24,566 nucleotides of DNA from Gammaproteobacteria bacterium (GTDB taxonomy: Bacteria; Pseudomonadota; Gammaproteobacteria; Thiomicrospirales; Thiomicrospiraceae): NCBI GenBank assembly GCA_013153955.1, contig JAADDM010000290.1, positions 1-24,566 of the forward strand. Direction: 5' to 3'. The translations under genes were made by a program, and so were the position numbers. Below, piece after piece: positions 16,936 to 23,752 of the stretch; positions within the stretch are counted from its first letter, which is position 1, and every line of letters begins with the position of its first letter. The notes under the pieces are model-generated. The model saw only the letters and a list, made by a program, of their open reading frames with translations, had not been told where the DNA came from and searched no databases.

Positions 16936-17574
16936 ATGTCGAATCAACCAATGTTTAAAACACATACGTTTGAAATAAGTTTTACTAAAGAGGTTAATTA
17001 CGAATCAATACAAGAGTTATGTCGCCAAATTGATCTAGCAGTTGACTACTACAAATATACTCAAATTACGCTAAATATTAACTCGCCAGGCGGTGAATTA
17101 GCTGCCTTAAAACACTACTTATTTATGCTAAATAAATGGCGTGAAAAAGGCGTAAATATTGTAACCATCGGCGAAGTATCGGTTGCAAGTGCCGCCGCAT
17201 TAATGCTCTGTCTCGGAGATTTTGGCTCCAGATATTGTTATCCACATACGAATATTTTATTTCATTACGCACGTCTTGCAGGAGTGAGTAACTTAACGTC
17301 AGAAAAATCAACGGAGCTAAGTAAAGAGCTTTCAAAAGCTGACGATGAACTGCTTACCCTCGTGTCGCAACATATCTCAAAACATATTTCAGGGCATTTT
17401 TATCCGCTGGATACACTGAAAATAGAGGGCAAAAAATTTACCAAAAAAGAGCGAATGAGCGCCCAATCTTTACAAAAACTGATTAAAACAGAGCTAGATA
17501 GGTTGTTTGTACTCGATAATCGTATCGAGCCAACGGCGGCGAAAAGCTTTTTATTAATTGACCACATTTTATAA
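16936..17574 (+). CDS. ClpP-like serine protease
   Basis: This 212-aa protein has the ClpP/crotonase fold pattern. NINSPGGELAAL (48–57) forms the oxyanion loop. IGEVSVASAAALMLCLG (78–94) carries the probable nucleophile S85, CYPHTNILFHYARL (101–114) the His H110, and TELDRLFVLD (185–194) aligns with the Asp-bearing segment of ClpP, giving D188. The triad therefore appears intact. It is as long as mature ClpP but lacks a recognisable propeptide, and ASMGA is replaced by ASAAA. No AAA+ Clp unfoldase (ClpA/X) is nearby; instead the next gene, 21 bases on, encodes a VirD4/TraG-like ATPase. AAAGGA 9 bases upstream is the ribosome binding site. It is probably an accessory protease specialised for this island rather than housekeeping ClpP. 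Confidence 0.82.
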   Translation: MSNQPMFKTHTFEISFTKEVNYESIQELCRQIDLAVDYYKYTQITLNINSPGGELAALKHYLFMLNKWREKGVNIVTIGEVSVASAAALMLCLGDFGSRYCYPHTNILFHYARLAGVSNLTSEKSTELSKELSKADDELLTLVSQHISKHISGHFYPLDTLKIEGKKFTKKERMSAQSLQKLIKTELDRLFVLDNRIEPTAAKSFLLIDHIL

Positions 17575-17595
17575 ATATAAACTGGAGACATTATC

Positions 17596-19080
17596 GTGAA
17601 CTTACAAAAATCAATCGCTTGGGGTGCAAACGAAAACCCTATTCAACTCCCTTTTGAACTCTTCGGAAAAAAAGAAGTGACACCAGAATTTATGTCTAGA
17701 CATATTTTAATAATGGGCGAGTCGGGTTCAGGTAAAACTGCCTCTATGATCGAGCCTATTTTAGAGGGTCTAATCTCTCATGTTACTAAAGAGGGCAATC
17801 AATATGCAGGCTTGGTAATAGACCCCAAAAATGAACTACGTGAATTTATCCAAAAATTGACTGTAAAAATCCCAGAAAGGGTGCTTGACCTTAATCAATC
17901 AGGTAATATTTTTTATGGCTTTAAGGGCATGGAAAAGATGTCTGTCGCGGATAAATTAGAGTATTTATTTAACATGTTTACAAGCCCGCCTTCTGGGGAT
18001 AACGCCATTTTTAGCATGAGTGGACTTGTGCTACTGCGTGATATGGGTAACTTAGAAGCGACCTATTTTAATAAGACCAGACAGAGCTTATTTACCGAAT
18101 GGCTTAAAGAGGTAAAACCTGATAGCCCTGACACTGCCAACTTTTATGACGGACTTCTATTCTTTTTTGAGAGCGTTCAACAAAAAAGAACCTATAACAA
18201 CTCAGGCAGTATTGAAAAATTAATGACCATGCTCGCTGCCCATGATTTAGACAGTATGCGAGAAGCCACCATGCTTAAACAGTATGAGGGGAAAGGGAGG
18301 ATAGTAGACGATCTGTTAAAGCAGTTTTTTTACTACACCTCATATTTAATGCCCATGTTAAATGTTGTGACCTCCAAAAGCTTTAGACAGGCCGTTGACT
18401 TAAATCTAAACATGAAGTCTGCACACAGCATAGATTTAGAATCGGTGTTAGATAAGCAAAGAATAGTTATTTTTACCCCCAAAACCCTCATTGAAACGGA
18501 TGTCGCAATCGCCAAAATACTTAAAAAACAGCTGTTTGACTACACCTTTAATCGGCAAAATAAAAAAGCGCCCCTCATCTATATTGCCGATGAGTTTCAA
18601 AATTTTATTAGTACAGATGAAGCCTCTGGTGAACATAACTTTTTAGATAGATGTCGCTCATACCGAATGACCTGTGTACTGGCAACACAAAGTTACGAAT
18701 CGTTACAGCAAAAAGCCATTATGCAATCAGCCGAGGTGGGTGCAAGTGCCGTTAAAGGCATTATTAACAACACCTCCACCAAAGTGTTTTTTAAAGGTTC
18801 AAATCCAGAAACAGAGGCTTATGTGATGAACCTTATCCCAAGTGCCCCCGTGTTAAATGCATTGCATGTAGTTAAAGTAAGGCCACTAACCAGTTTAAGA
18901 ACAGGAGAGTGCTACTACTTAAATTCAGATGGTGAATGGGGGGTTCAGCAAGTCAATATAGACGACTTTAAAGTACGTATGAATAAACTAAAACTAGCAC
19001 CTGAGTGTCATCCAAGCCAACCGGCCGCGCTACCAGAAGGGACAGGCGGATCGCCGAGTATGTCAATGGTTATGCCATAG
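17596..19080 (+). CDS. VirD4/TraG-like ring ATPase lacking membrane anchor
   Basis: This 494-aa protein belongs to the type IV coupling protein/HerA-FtsK ATPase group. Walker A is GESGSGKT (41–48), followed by GLVIDPKNEL (72–81). Walker B is LIYIADEFQNF (327–337, with D332 and E333), and the sensor-like motif CVLATQSYESL (360–370) is followed by IINNTSTKVFFKGSN (389–403), typical of the TraG/TraD C-terminal region. True VirD4 proteins have N-terminal transmembrane helices; none is seen here, so a soluble hexamer is inferred. No relaxase or type IV secretion genes accompany it. Translation starts at GTG, with GGAG 8 bases before it. Being directly downstream of the ClpP-like gene, it may power or feed the protease, or move along DNA. 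Confidence 0.82.
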   Translation: MNLQKSIAWGANENPIQLPFELFGKKEVTPEFMSRHILIMGESGSGKTASMIEPILEGLISHVTKEGNQYAGLVIDPKNELREFIQKLTVKIPERVLDLNQSGNIFYGFKGMEKMSVADKLEYLFNMFTSPPSGDNAIFSMSGLVLLRDMGNLEATYFNKTRQSLFTEWLKEVKPDSPDTANFYDGLLFFFESVQQKRTYNNSGSIEKLMTMLAAHDLDSMREATMLKQYEGKGRIVDDLLKQFFYYTSYLMPMLNVVTSKSFRQAVDLNLNMKSAHSIDLESVLDKQRIVIFTPKTLIETDVAIAKILKKQLFDYTFNRQNKKAPLIYIADEFQNFISTDEASGEHNFLDRCRSYRMTCVLATQSYESLQQKAIMQSAEVGASAVKGIINNTSTKVFFKGSNPETEAYVMNLIPSAPVLNALHVVKVRPLTSLRTGECYYLNSDGEWGVQQVNIDDFKVRMNKLKLAPECHPSQPAALPEGTGGSPSMSMVMP

Positions 19081-19113
19081 GCCTAACAACCGAGCTTATG
19101 TCTTTTTATGTCT

Positions 19114-19141
19114 GCTTAATGCGGTGTCAGCCGCTTTAAGC
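19114..19141 (+). other. Strong hairpin between the VirD4-like gene and the 84-aa gene
   Basis: GCTTAA (19114–19119) and GCGG (19121–19124) pair with CCGC (19131–19134) and TTAAGC (19136–19141), with one T/T mismatch and a TGTCAG loop. The sequence after it is CCCCACG, not a T-tract. It may be an RNA-stability or attenuator element, or a weak terminator, in the 105-bp gap. Confidence 0.45.
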
Positions 19142-19185
19142 CCCCACGTTTACGCGATTAATATACGATTAAAAGGCCTGTAAAA

Positions 19186-19440
19186 ATGGAACATTTTAAC
19201 TATAACACCACCTTTAATTACACCATAGATGTCTCACATCAAGGCGAACTTATCATTACCGAAGGCGACCAAACTGAAAATTTTAAAGATCAGTTTGATA
19301 TGGCGCTTATCTGTTATAGCGCACACTGGCCAGAAGCGGTTAGCCCCGAGAAAAAATTAATTTTCTACGATCTACAGCAAAACCAACAACTTTACAAAAG
19401 CCTGATTGCATTCGGGCAACACAACAAAACACGGCAATAA
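19186..19440 (+). CDS. Hypothetical 84-aa protein
   Basis: I do not recognise this protein. It is acidic and soluble-looking, with an N-terminal part rich in Asn/Thr/Tyr that should form beta strands (FNYTIDVSHQGELIITEGDQ) and a helical C-terminal half (LQQNQQLYKSLIAFG). No membrane segment or cysteine motif is visible. AAAAGG lies 9 bases before the ATG, supporting translation. It sits between the VirD4-like ATPase (105-bp gap with a hairpin) and the 248-aa gene (73-bp gap), all on the same strand, so it is probably part of the same functional unit. Confidence 0.6.
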   Translation: MEHFNYNTTFNYTIDVSHQGELIITEGDQTENFKDQFDMALICYSAHWPEAVSPEKKLIFYDLQQNQQLYKSLIAFGQHNKTRQ

Positions 19441-19513
19441 TAACAATCAACAGCGGTTAACAATTCCCCCCTAAAGCCCTATTTATTTTAAGCAAACTGC
19501 CCAGGAGTATCGA

Positions 19514-20260
19514 GTGTCAAATTCCAATCAAACAACCCCATTAACACAGCCCTCATTTTTTACCGTTCCGCAAAAACATATAACGGATGCCGTACACGCA
19601 GCCGCCACTATTGCCGCGAGTTCACTACTTTCTGCCGCTGTTCACGCCGTTGAAGAAGATGCCTATGTCCTTGTAGATGGAGTCTATGTGGTTGACGAGG
19701 GGGCCGATCCACTGGGGGACAGTTTAGAGAAGGCTTCACCCCAAGTCATTCTTGACGCAGCGGTGGCTGTTGAAAAAATTATTGGCATACCGTTTATTTC
19801 AAATGTAATCTCGGCAAGGGTTGTGGACATAATAGAAAGCTCTATTTATGGCACAGCTAACACCAATATTATTCATATAATGGATGATCACCTTATTGAT
19901 CATGTTATTAAAAAACCTCTCTTATTAGGAGGGATGAAAGATTGGGCTCAAGGGGAGATTGCGACCGATAATTGGAAAAAATTTGTCAAAAATCTAAATG
20001 CCTTTATTAAAGCGCAAAGTAACCTCTCATTGAATGTACAACACAGAGAGGTTTGCCCCCGTTTTTTAACCTACCCCTACACCAGTGACAAAATTGAATC
20101 AAAATTAATGTTTTATATATGGGACAGTGTTTTTAGCCAAGACAAAAGCCCCCTAAATACCCTGCTCGGGTTAACAGAGGACAAAGACAAACTCGTCACA
20201 TTTAGCGACTTTACCGCCTACGTTAATCTGTTTATAGCCAATATAGACAACAACGGTTAG
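19514..20260 (+). CDS. Unknown N-terminal region fused to a copy of the McrB-like protein's C-terminal domain
   Basis: The 248-aa product has no ATPase motif. Residues 152–235 match the C-terminal domain of the AAA+ protein encoded downstream. DNWKKFVKNLNAFIK (152–166) matches SNWKGFIDNLNAFLK. ESKLMFYIWDSVFSQDKSPL (195–214) matches ESKLMFFLWDSVFSNDKKPL. LVTFSDFTAYV (227–237) matches LITFGDFTAKT. The first 150 residues are different: an Ala-rich helical part (26–46), an acidic beta-type stretch (VLVDGVYVVDEGADP) and helices, with no family I recognise. Translation starts at GTG, with CAGGAG 6–7 bases upstream. Inferred role: a partner or competitor that binds where the McrB-like C-terminal domain binds, or a decayed duplicate given a new N-terminus. 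Coding quality is normal and there is no frameshift. Confidence 0.7.
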   Translation: MSNSNQTTPLTQPSFFTVPQKHITDAVHAAATIAASSLLSAAVHAVEEDAYVLVDGVYVVDEGADPLGDSLEKASPQVILDAAVAVEKIIGIPFISNVISARVVDIIESSIYGTANTNIIHIMDDHLIDHVIKKPLLLGGMKDWAQGEIATDNWKKFVKNLNAFIKAQSNLSLNVQHREVCPRFLTYPYTSDKIESKLMFYIWDSVFSQDKSPLNTLLGLTEDKDKLVTFSDFTAYVNLFIANIDNNG

Positions 20261-20394
20261 CCAAACCCAGTGCAAAAAAAGGCAAAATATGGCGTAATTT
20301 TTTAGCTAATATCAATCGCACCACGCTCAGTGGTCGCAGTAAAACAATCCCCATAGATTAAATCGCATAAGTTAAGGTAATTCGCATCATAATT

Positions 20395-20442
20395 TTGCAC
20401 CTAAACCTGTAAAACCACTATAGTAAGTCATAAATTTACTTA
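20395..20442 (+). promoter_or_regulatory. Candidate promoter of the McrB-like operon with a possible operator
   Basis: TTGCAC (20395–20400) and TATAGT (20419–20424) are separated by 18 bases, a near-consensus sigma-70 arrangement 54 bases before the ATG. Immediately downstream, TAAGT (20424–20428) and ACTTA (20438–20442) form a small inverted repeat over the expected start site, which could be an operator. It implies that the McrB-like, nuclease and 156-aa genes can be transcribed independently of the upstream genes. Confidence 0.45.
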
Positions 20443-20477
20443 TTAACAAAATACAAAATCAAATAGGACGCGTCAAA

Positions 20478-21671
20478 ATGACATCTGAGACTGGGATTAG
20501 CAAAACATTAGAAGGGCTTACCGCGCCCGCACAACGTATTTTATTTGGTAGCCCTGGCACCGGAAAAAGTCATAAAGTACATCGTACATATCTAAAAAAT
20601 ATAGACGCTGACAATATTATTAAAACGGTTTTTCATCCTGAATATAAATATGGCGATTTTATGGGGCGTTTAATCCCTCTTTCTGACAACGCTGGCAAGG
20701 TTCGCTATGAGTATCAAGCAGGTCATTTTTTAAAAGCGCTTGCTAAAGCTTATGTAAATTTATTGGATTCTGAAAACACTGAAAACACTAAAGACGTTGT
20801 ATTGGTTATAGATGAACTTAATAGAGGAAATAGTGCGGCCATTTTTGGCACCATTTTTCAGTTATTAGACCGAGAAGACGATGGGTGGTCCTCTTATGAC
20901 TTAAACTTGTCCGCAATAGAGCGCGACGCTTTATTGAAAGAGATGCGTGTTCAAGTCGATTATGATAATGTTGAAGATGGAAAGCCTCTCTATAAGTATT
21001 TAGAAGGCAAGTTTGAAGGTATCAAACCAACCAAAGATTCAACCGAAATTTTGGTATTAAATGGCAAAATTAAGTTACCGCCTAAGTTATCTATTTTAGC
21101 CACCATGAACACTTCTGATGAATCTATCTACTACATGGATTCTGCATTTAAACGCAGATGGGACTGGGAATATATTCCTGTTAATCATAATGCTGATAAT
21201 GCTGATAATGCTGATAATGCAACAGAATGGAGTAACTGGAAAGGGTTTATAGATAACTTGAATGCCTTTCTTAAAACAGAAGGCAAAGGAATTAGAAAAA
21301 TTGAGGATAAGTTAATCGGCTACCATTTTATTAAAGCGCCTTACTCTATTGAAGAGTTCTCTGATGCTGATGCTAATGCTGATGCTAATGCTAATGCTAA
21401 TGCTAATGCTAATGCTAATGCTAATGCTAATGCTAATGCTAATGCTGATGCTGATGCTAAGGCTAATGCTGATGCTAAGGCTATCTTTAAAAACAATTTA
21501 GAGTCAAAGCTTATGTTCTTTTTATGGGACAGTGTTTTCAGTAATGACAAAAAGCCTTTAATTGAATTATTGGTCGGTGCAGACACTTCAATAGAGTTAA
21601 TAACCTTTGGTGATTTTACGGCTAAAACAACAGAATTTGTTAAAGCAGTAAATAGCTATGATGAAAAGTAA
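20478..21671 (+). CDS. McrB-like AAA+ NTPase with a repeat-bearing C-terminal domain
   Basis: This 397-aa protein is an AAA+ NTPase of the McrB/LlaJI.R1 group (COG1401). Walker A is GSPGTGKS (24–31), Walker B is VLVIDELNRGN (108–118), and sensor 1 is LATMNTSDES (207–216), followed by DSAFKRRWDW with candidate arginine-finger residues. FHPEYKYGDFMGRLIP (52–67) matches the 'FHxSYxYEDF' segment of McrB. No N-terminal DNA-binding domain precedes the AAA+ core. The C-terminal domain carries two repeats: NAD three times (238–246) and twenty Asx/Lys-Ala dipeptides (296–335). It is likely a hexameric motor that activates the nuclease encoded 12 bases downstream, as McrB does for McrC. AGGA precedes the ATG by 9 bases. 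Confidence 0.85.
   Translation: MTSETGISKTLEGLTAPAQRILFGSPGTGKSHKVHRTYLKNIDADNIIKTVFHPEYKYGDFMGRLIPLSDNAGKVRYEYQAGHFLKALAKAYVNLLDSENTENTKDVVLVIDELNRGNSAAIFGTIFQLLDREDDGWSSYDLNLSAIERDALLKEMRVQVDYDNVEDGKPLYKYLEGKFEGIKPTKDSTEILVLNGKIKLPPKLSILATMNTSDESIYYMDSAFKRRWDWEYIPVNHNADNADNADNATEWSNWKGFIDNLNAFLKTEGKGIRKIEDKLIGYHFIKAPYSIEEFSDADANADANANANANANANANANANANADADAKANADAKAIFKNNLESKLMFFLWDSVFSNDKKPLIELLVGADTSIELITFGDFTAKTTEFVKAVNSYDEK
21189..21215 (+). repeat. Tandem repeat, three 9-bp units AATGCTGAT
   Basis: Three exact AATGCTGAT units encode (Asn-Ala-Asp)3 directly after the AAA+ core of the McrB-like protein, followed by a partial unit. Changes in copy number keep the reading frame. Confidence 0.85.
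21363..21482 (+). repeat. Hexanucleotide tandem repeat, 20 units of (A/G)A(T/G)GCT
   Basis: Twenty consecutive 6-bp units (GATGCT, AATGCT or AAGGCT) cover 120 bp, including ten uninterrupted AATGCT units (5–14). They encode alternating Asn/Asp/Lys and Ala, residues 296–335 of the McrB-like protein. Gain or loss of units would alter linker length without shifting the frame. Both strands are open across it, which explains a meaningless Leu-Ala frame on the minus strand. Confidence 0.92.
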
Positions 21672-21683
21672 TAAGGCTATTAA

Positions 21684-23192
21684 ATGATTGATTTTAATAC
21701 GTTACCCTGCGCCGTCGCCAGCGGTGCCAGTGTTGGGATAGGCTTTGATAATGATAATAAATCCACTTTATATCTCCCAATCGGATATAGCAAGATAGAG
21801 ACCGCTGACGCAAAAAAAGAGGCGTTTTTTGAGCTGTATCGTCTGTTTAATGCCTATGTGAAAAAAAACAATTTAAAAAACGAAGACTATAAAGAGAGTG
21901 AAACAGGTGGGCAAAATACACAAAAAGGCGGCTACAGCTTACGCTTAAAAGACGACGATGAATCCTCAGTGATATTGTATTCAAAAGTTAACTTTTTAGA
22001 CACTATTTTAGATGCCTTTGATCCATACGCCATTAAGAGTATCGTCAACCGAGCACAATACTCGGAGGAGTATCAGTTGGAAGAGGCCTGTAATTATCTA
22101 GATGAAGCCCTCTTTTTGGACGATGATACCTTTATGGTAGATGAAGCACTTACATTAAAAGCACAGATACAGATAGAGCCAAGCGAGCTGGCAAAAATGT
22201 TCTGTTTTATCTACCTAGATGTACAAACACAGCTCAACCAAAGTGAGTCAGTCAGCACACTTTTTGTCTCGTTAGCCGAGGCGTTTAAAGAGGCACATCT
22301 GTTTCCAAACGCCTCCCTCTTCGAGGCCGACGGGTTTGAACAGGTAAAAATACTCTTAAAAGCTAGGTTAGAGCTAATTGAGCGACATACCGTGCTGAAA
22401 GATAATGAGTTCGAAAAACTCCGAGAAGCCATCTACCTCTTTCTATACGGAGACCCTATTAAAGGCGAAAATAAAGAGGGCGTTTGGGGCATAAAAAACT
22501 TTCACCCCATATGGGAAGAGCTATGCCTAGAAGCCGTTGCAGGCTCAGGGTTAAAGAAAAAAGTCTGGATGGCTGATACCCAGCGAAAGGATTTGTTTGG
22601 CGATGAGTCTGGCACAAAAAAAATTGGCACACGCTCAGTTTATTTTGAAGAAAGTGCTGAAAAATACCCTTTTAAACTATGTATGGGCAGTGGAGATGGA
22701 GAGAAAAACCAAAAAAAGTATATCTACCCTGATCTAGTCATTACGCCAGGAGATTTGTTGGGTTTTCAAGATGCTTCTTGGAACAGTGAGAGCGTACTGA
22801 GGTTTGGAGATGATATGTCCACAAAGGCATGCAGTATTCAGTTGAATATGATTAAGTTTTATAATCTTCATGCAACACTTGAAGAAGAAAATTTTAAAGA
22901 TTATCATTTTTTAAAACAGAGGGATCAATTTTTTTTGAAGGTCAAATTAATTATAGACTTCAAATATAAAACGGACATTGGTCTAACGGACAAAGTAAAA
23001 CAGTACCTCTATATGCATTCGTATGAGGACTTTTCTTTTTCTGAGTTTTGGATACCGGGGGGCACAGAGTGTGAGGGCATCCCTAATAACGTTGGTTGCT
23101 TCAAGGATCACACCCGCAAAAATATAAAAACTCGTACTATAAATATCAAGTCACTTGTACAGCACTATATTGGAGGCAATGATGTTAAGTAA
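21684..23192 (+). CDS. LlaJI/McrC-like PD-(D/E)XK restriction nuclease
   Basis: The 502-aa product pairs with the McrB-like motor. The C-terminal half has a PD-(D/E)XK site: helix FHPIWEELCLEAV (273–285) with E278 or E279, YPDLVI with D350, and LIIDFKYK (422–429) with D425 and K427. The WE helix, PD and DFKYK pattern is like that of LlaJI.R2 and McrC-type nucleases. The N-terminal half (1–260) is mixed alpha/beta and would be the part that docks on the AAA+ ring; I do not recognise a family there. The start codon lies 12 bases after the McrB-like stop with AAGG upstream, so the two genes form an operon. No cognate methyltransferase is adjacent, which points to a modification-dependent (type IV-like) or non-restriction role. 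Confidence 0.75.
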   Translation: MIDFNTLPCAVASGASVGIGFDNDNKSTLYLPIGYSKIETADAKKEAFFELYRLFNAYVKKNNLKNEDYKESETGGQNTQKGGYSLRLKDDDESSVILYSKVNFLDTILDAFDPYAIKSIVNRAQYSEEYQLEEACNYLDEALFLDDDTFMVDEALTLKAQIQIEPSELAKMFCFIYLDVQTQLNQSESVSTLFVSLAEAFKEAHLFPNASLFEADGFEQVKILLKARLELIERHTVLKDNEFEKLREAIYLFLYGDPIKGENKEGVWGIKNFHPIWEELCLEAVAGSGLKKKVWMADTQRKDLFGDESGTKKIGTRSVYFEESAEKYPFKLCMGSGDGEKNQKKYIYPDLVITPGDLLGFQDASWNSESVLRFGDDMSTKACSIQLNMIKFYNLHATLEEENFKDYHFLKQRDQFFLKVKLIIDFKYKTDIGLTDKVKQYLYMHSYEDFSFSEFWIPGGTECEGIPNNVGCFKDHTRKNIKTRTINIKSLVQHYIGGNDVK

Positions 23193-23652
23193 ATGTGTCT
23201 ATTCCTATGTTTACGCCTGTTTTACCCAACATTTTTTGTATGAAAATACACAAAATCAGGATTCTAAATGTAAGACCTTAACCGAAGGCGTTCTTAAACA
23301 ATTTATAGAGCCAGAACAAGGCGCAAAGGTTGAGAACACGTGCAGTGATAGTGATAAACAATCAGAATATAGCAACGTTATTATTAAGCCAATCCCCCTT
23401 GAGCAAGGTAATTTATCCCCTGTTGGCTGGTACTACTCTCTATTTACGGAGACTGAGCTGACTGATGCCCTCTCTAGCTATGCTAATAATTCGTACGCTT
23501 TTCCCACTAAAAAATTTCTGGTGTTTGAAGAGATGCAGCCCATTCGCTTAGGTGTATCTGCGTCTAATAAAACCTTAGTTGAATTTATTAAGGTAGATAA
23601 AGATAAAATAGATGAATTAATTCAGGCGTATTTCAAGAAAAACAGACGCTAA
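23182..23652 (+). CDS. Unknown 156-aa protein translationally coupled to the nuclease
   Basis: I do not recognise this protein. It begins MLSKCVYSYVYACFTQHFLY, Cys- and Tyr-rich and moderately hydrophobic. It continues through an acidic, polar middle (25–60) to a region with predicted strands (IIKPIPLEQGN, KKFLVFEEMQPIRLGVS), and ends in a basic helix (IDELIQAYFKKNRR). The ATG at 23182 is chosen because GGAGG (23172–23176) lies 5 bases upstream. The start overlaps the last 11 bases of the nuclease gene in another frame. An in-frame ATG at 23155 is less likely because it lacks that spacing. The overlap suggests a subunit made in step with the nuclease. Confidence 0.6.
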   Translation: MLSKCVYSYVYACFTQHFLYENTQNQDSKCKTLTEGVLKQFIEPEQGAKVENTCSDSDKQSEYSNVIIKPIPLEQGNLSPVGWYYSLFTETELTDALSSYANNSYAFPTKKFLVFEEMQPIRLGVSASNKTLVEFIKVDKDKIDELIQAYFKKNRR

Positions 23653-23752
23653 GGGCTATGTTTATAAGGGTTATCAAAATAAGTAAAAGCAAGCCCAGAC
23701 AGGTCAAGCAGCGTTGAGTGGGTGACTCATTAACAAAAGCAAGGGTGGTTAG

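Noticed and set aside
17596..19080. Evidence for an integrated conjugative element from the VirD4/TraG-like ATPase
   Set aside because: No relaxase, VirB/Tra channel genes, integrase or oriT-like region is visible, and the ATPase lacks membrane helices.
20320..20336. Small hairpin (ACCAC/GTGGT) between the 248-aa and McrB-like genes
   Set aside because: The stem is only 5 bp with no T-tract; this is expected by chance in a region of this length.
21363..21482. Possible CRISPR-like array
   Set aside because: The units are 6 bp, contiguous and without spacers; this is a coding microsatellite.
21341..21586. Minus-strand open frame of Leu-Ala/Ser-Ala repeats, resembling a hydrophobic peptide
   Set aside because: It is the reverse strand of the hexanucleotide array in the McrB-like gene, has no ribosome binding site and no independent support.
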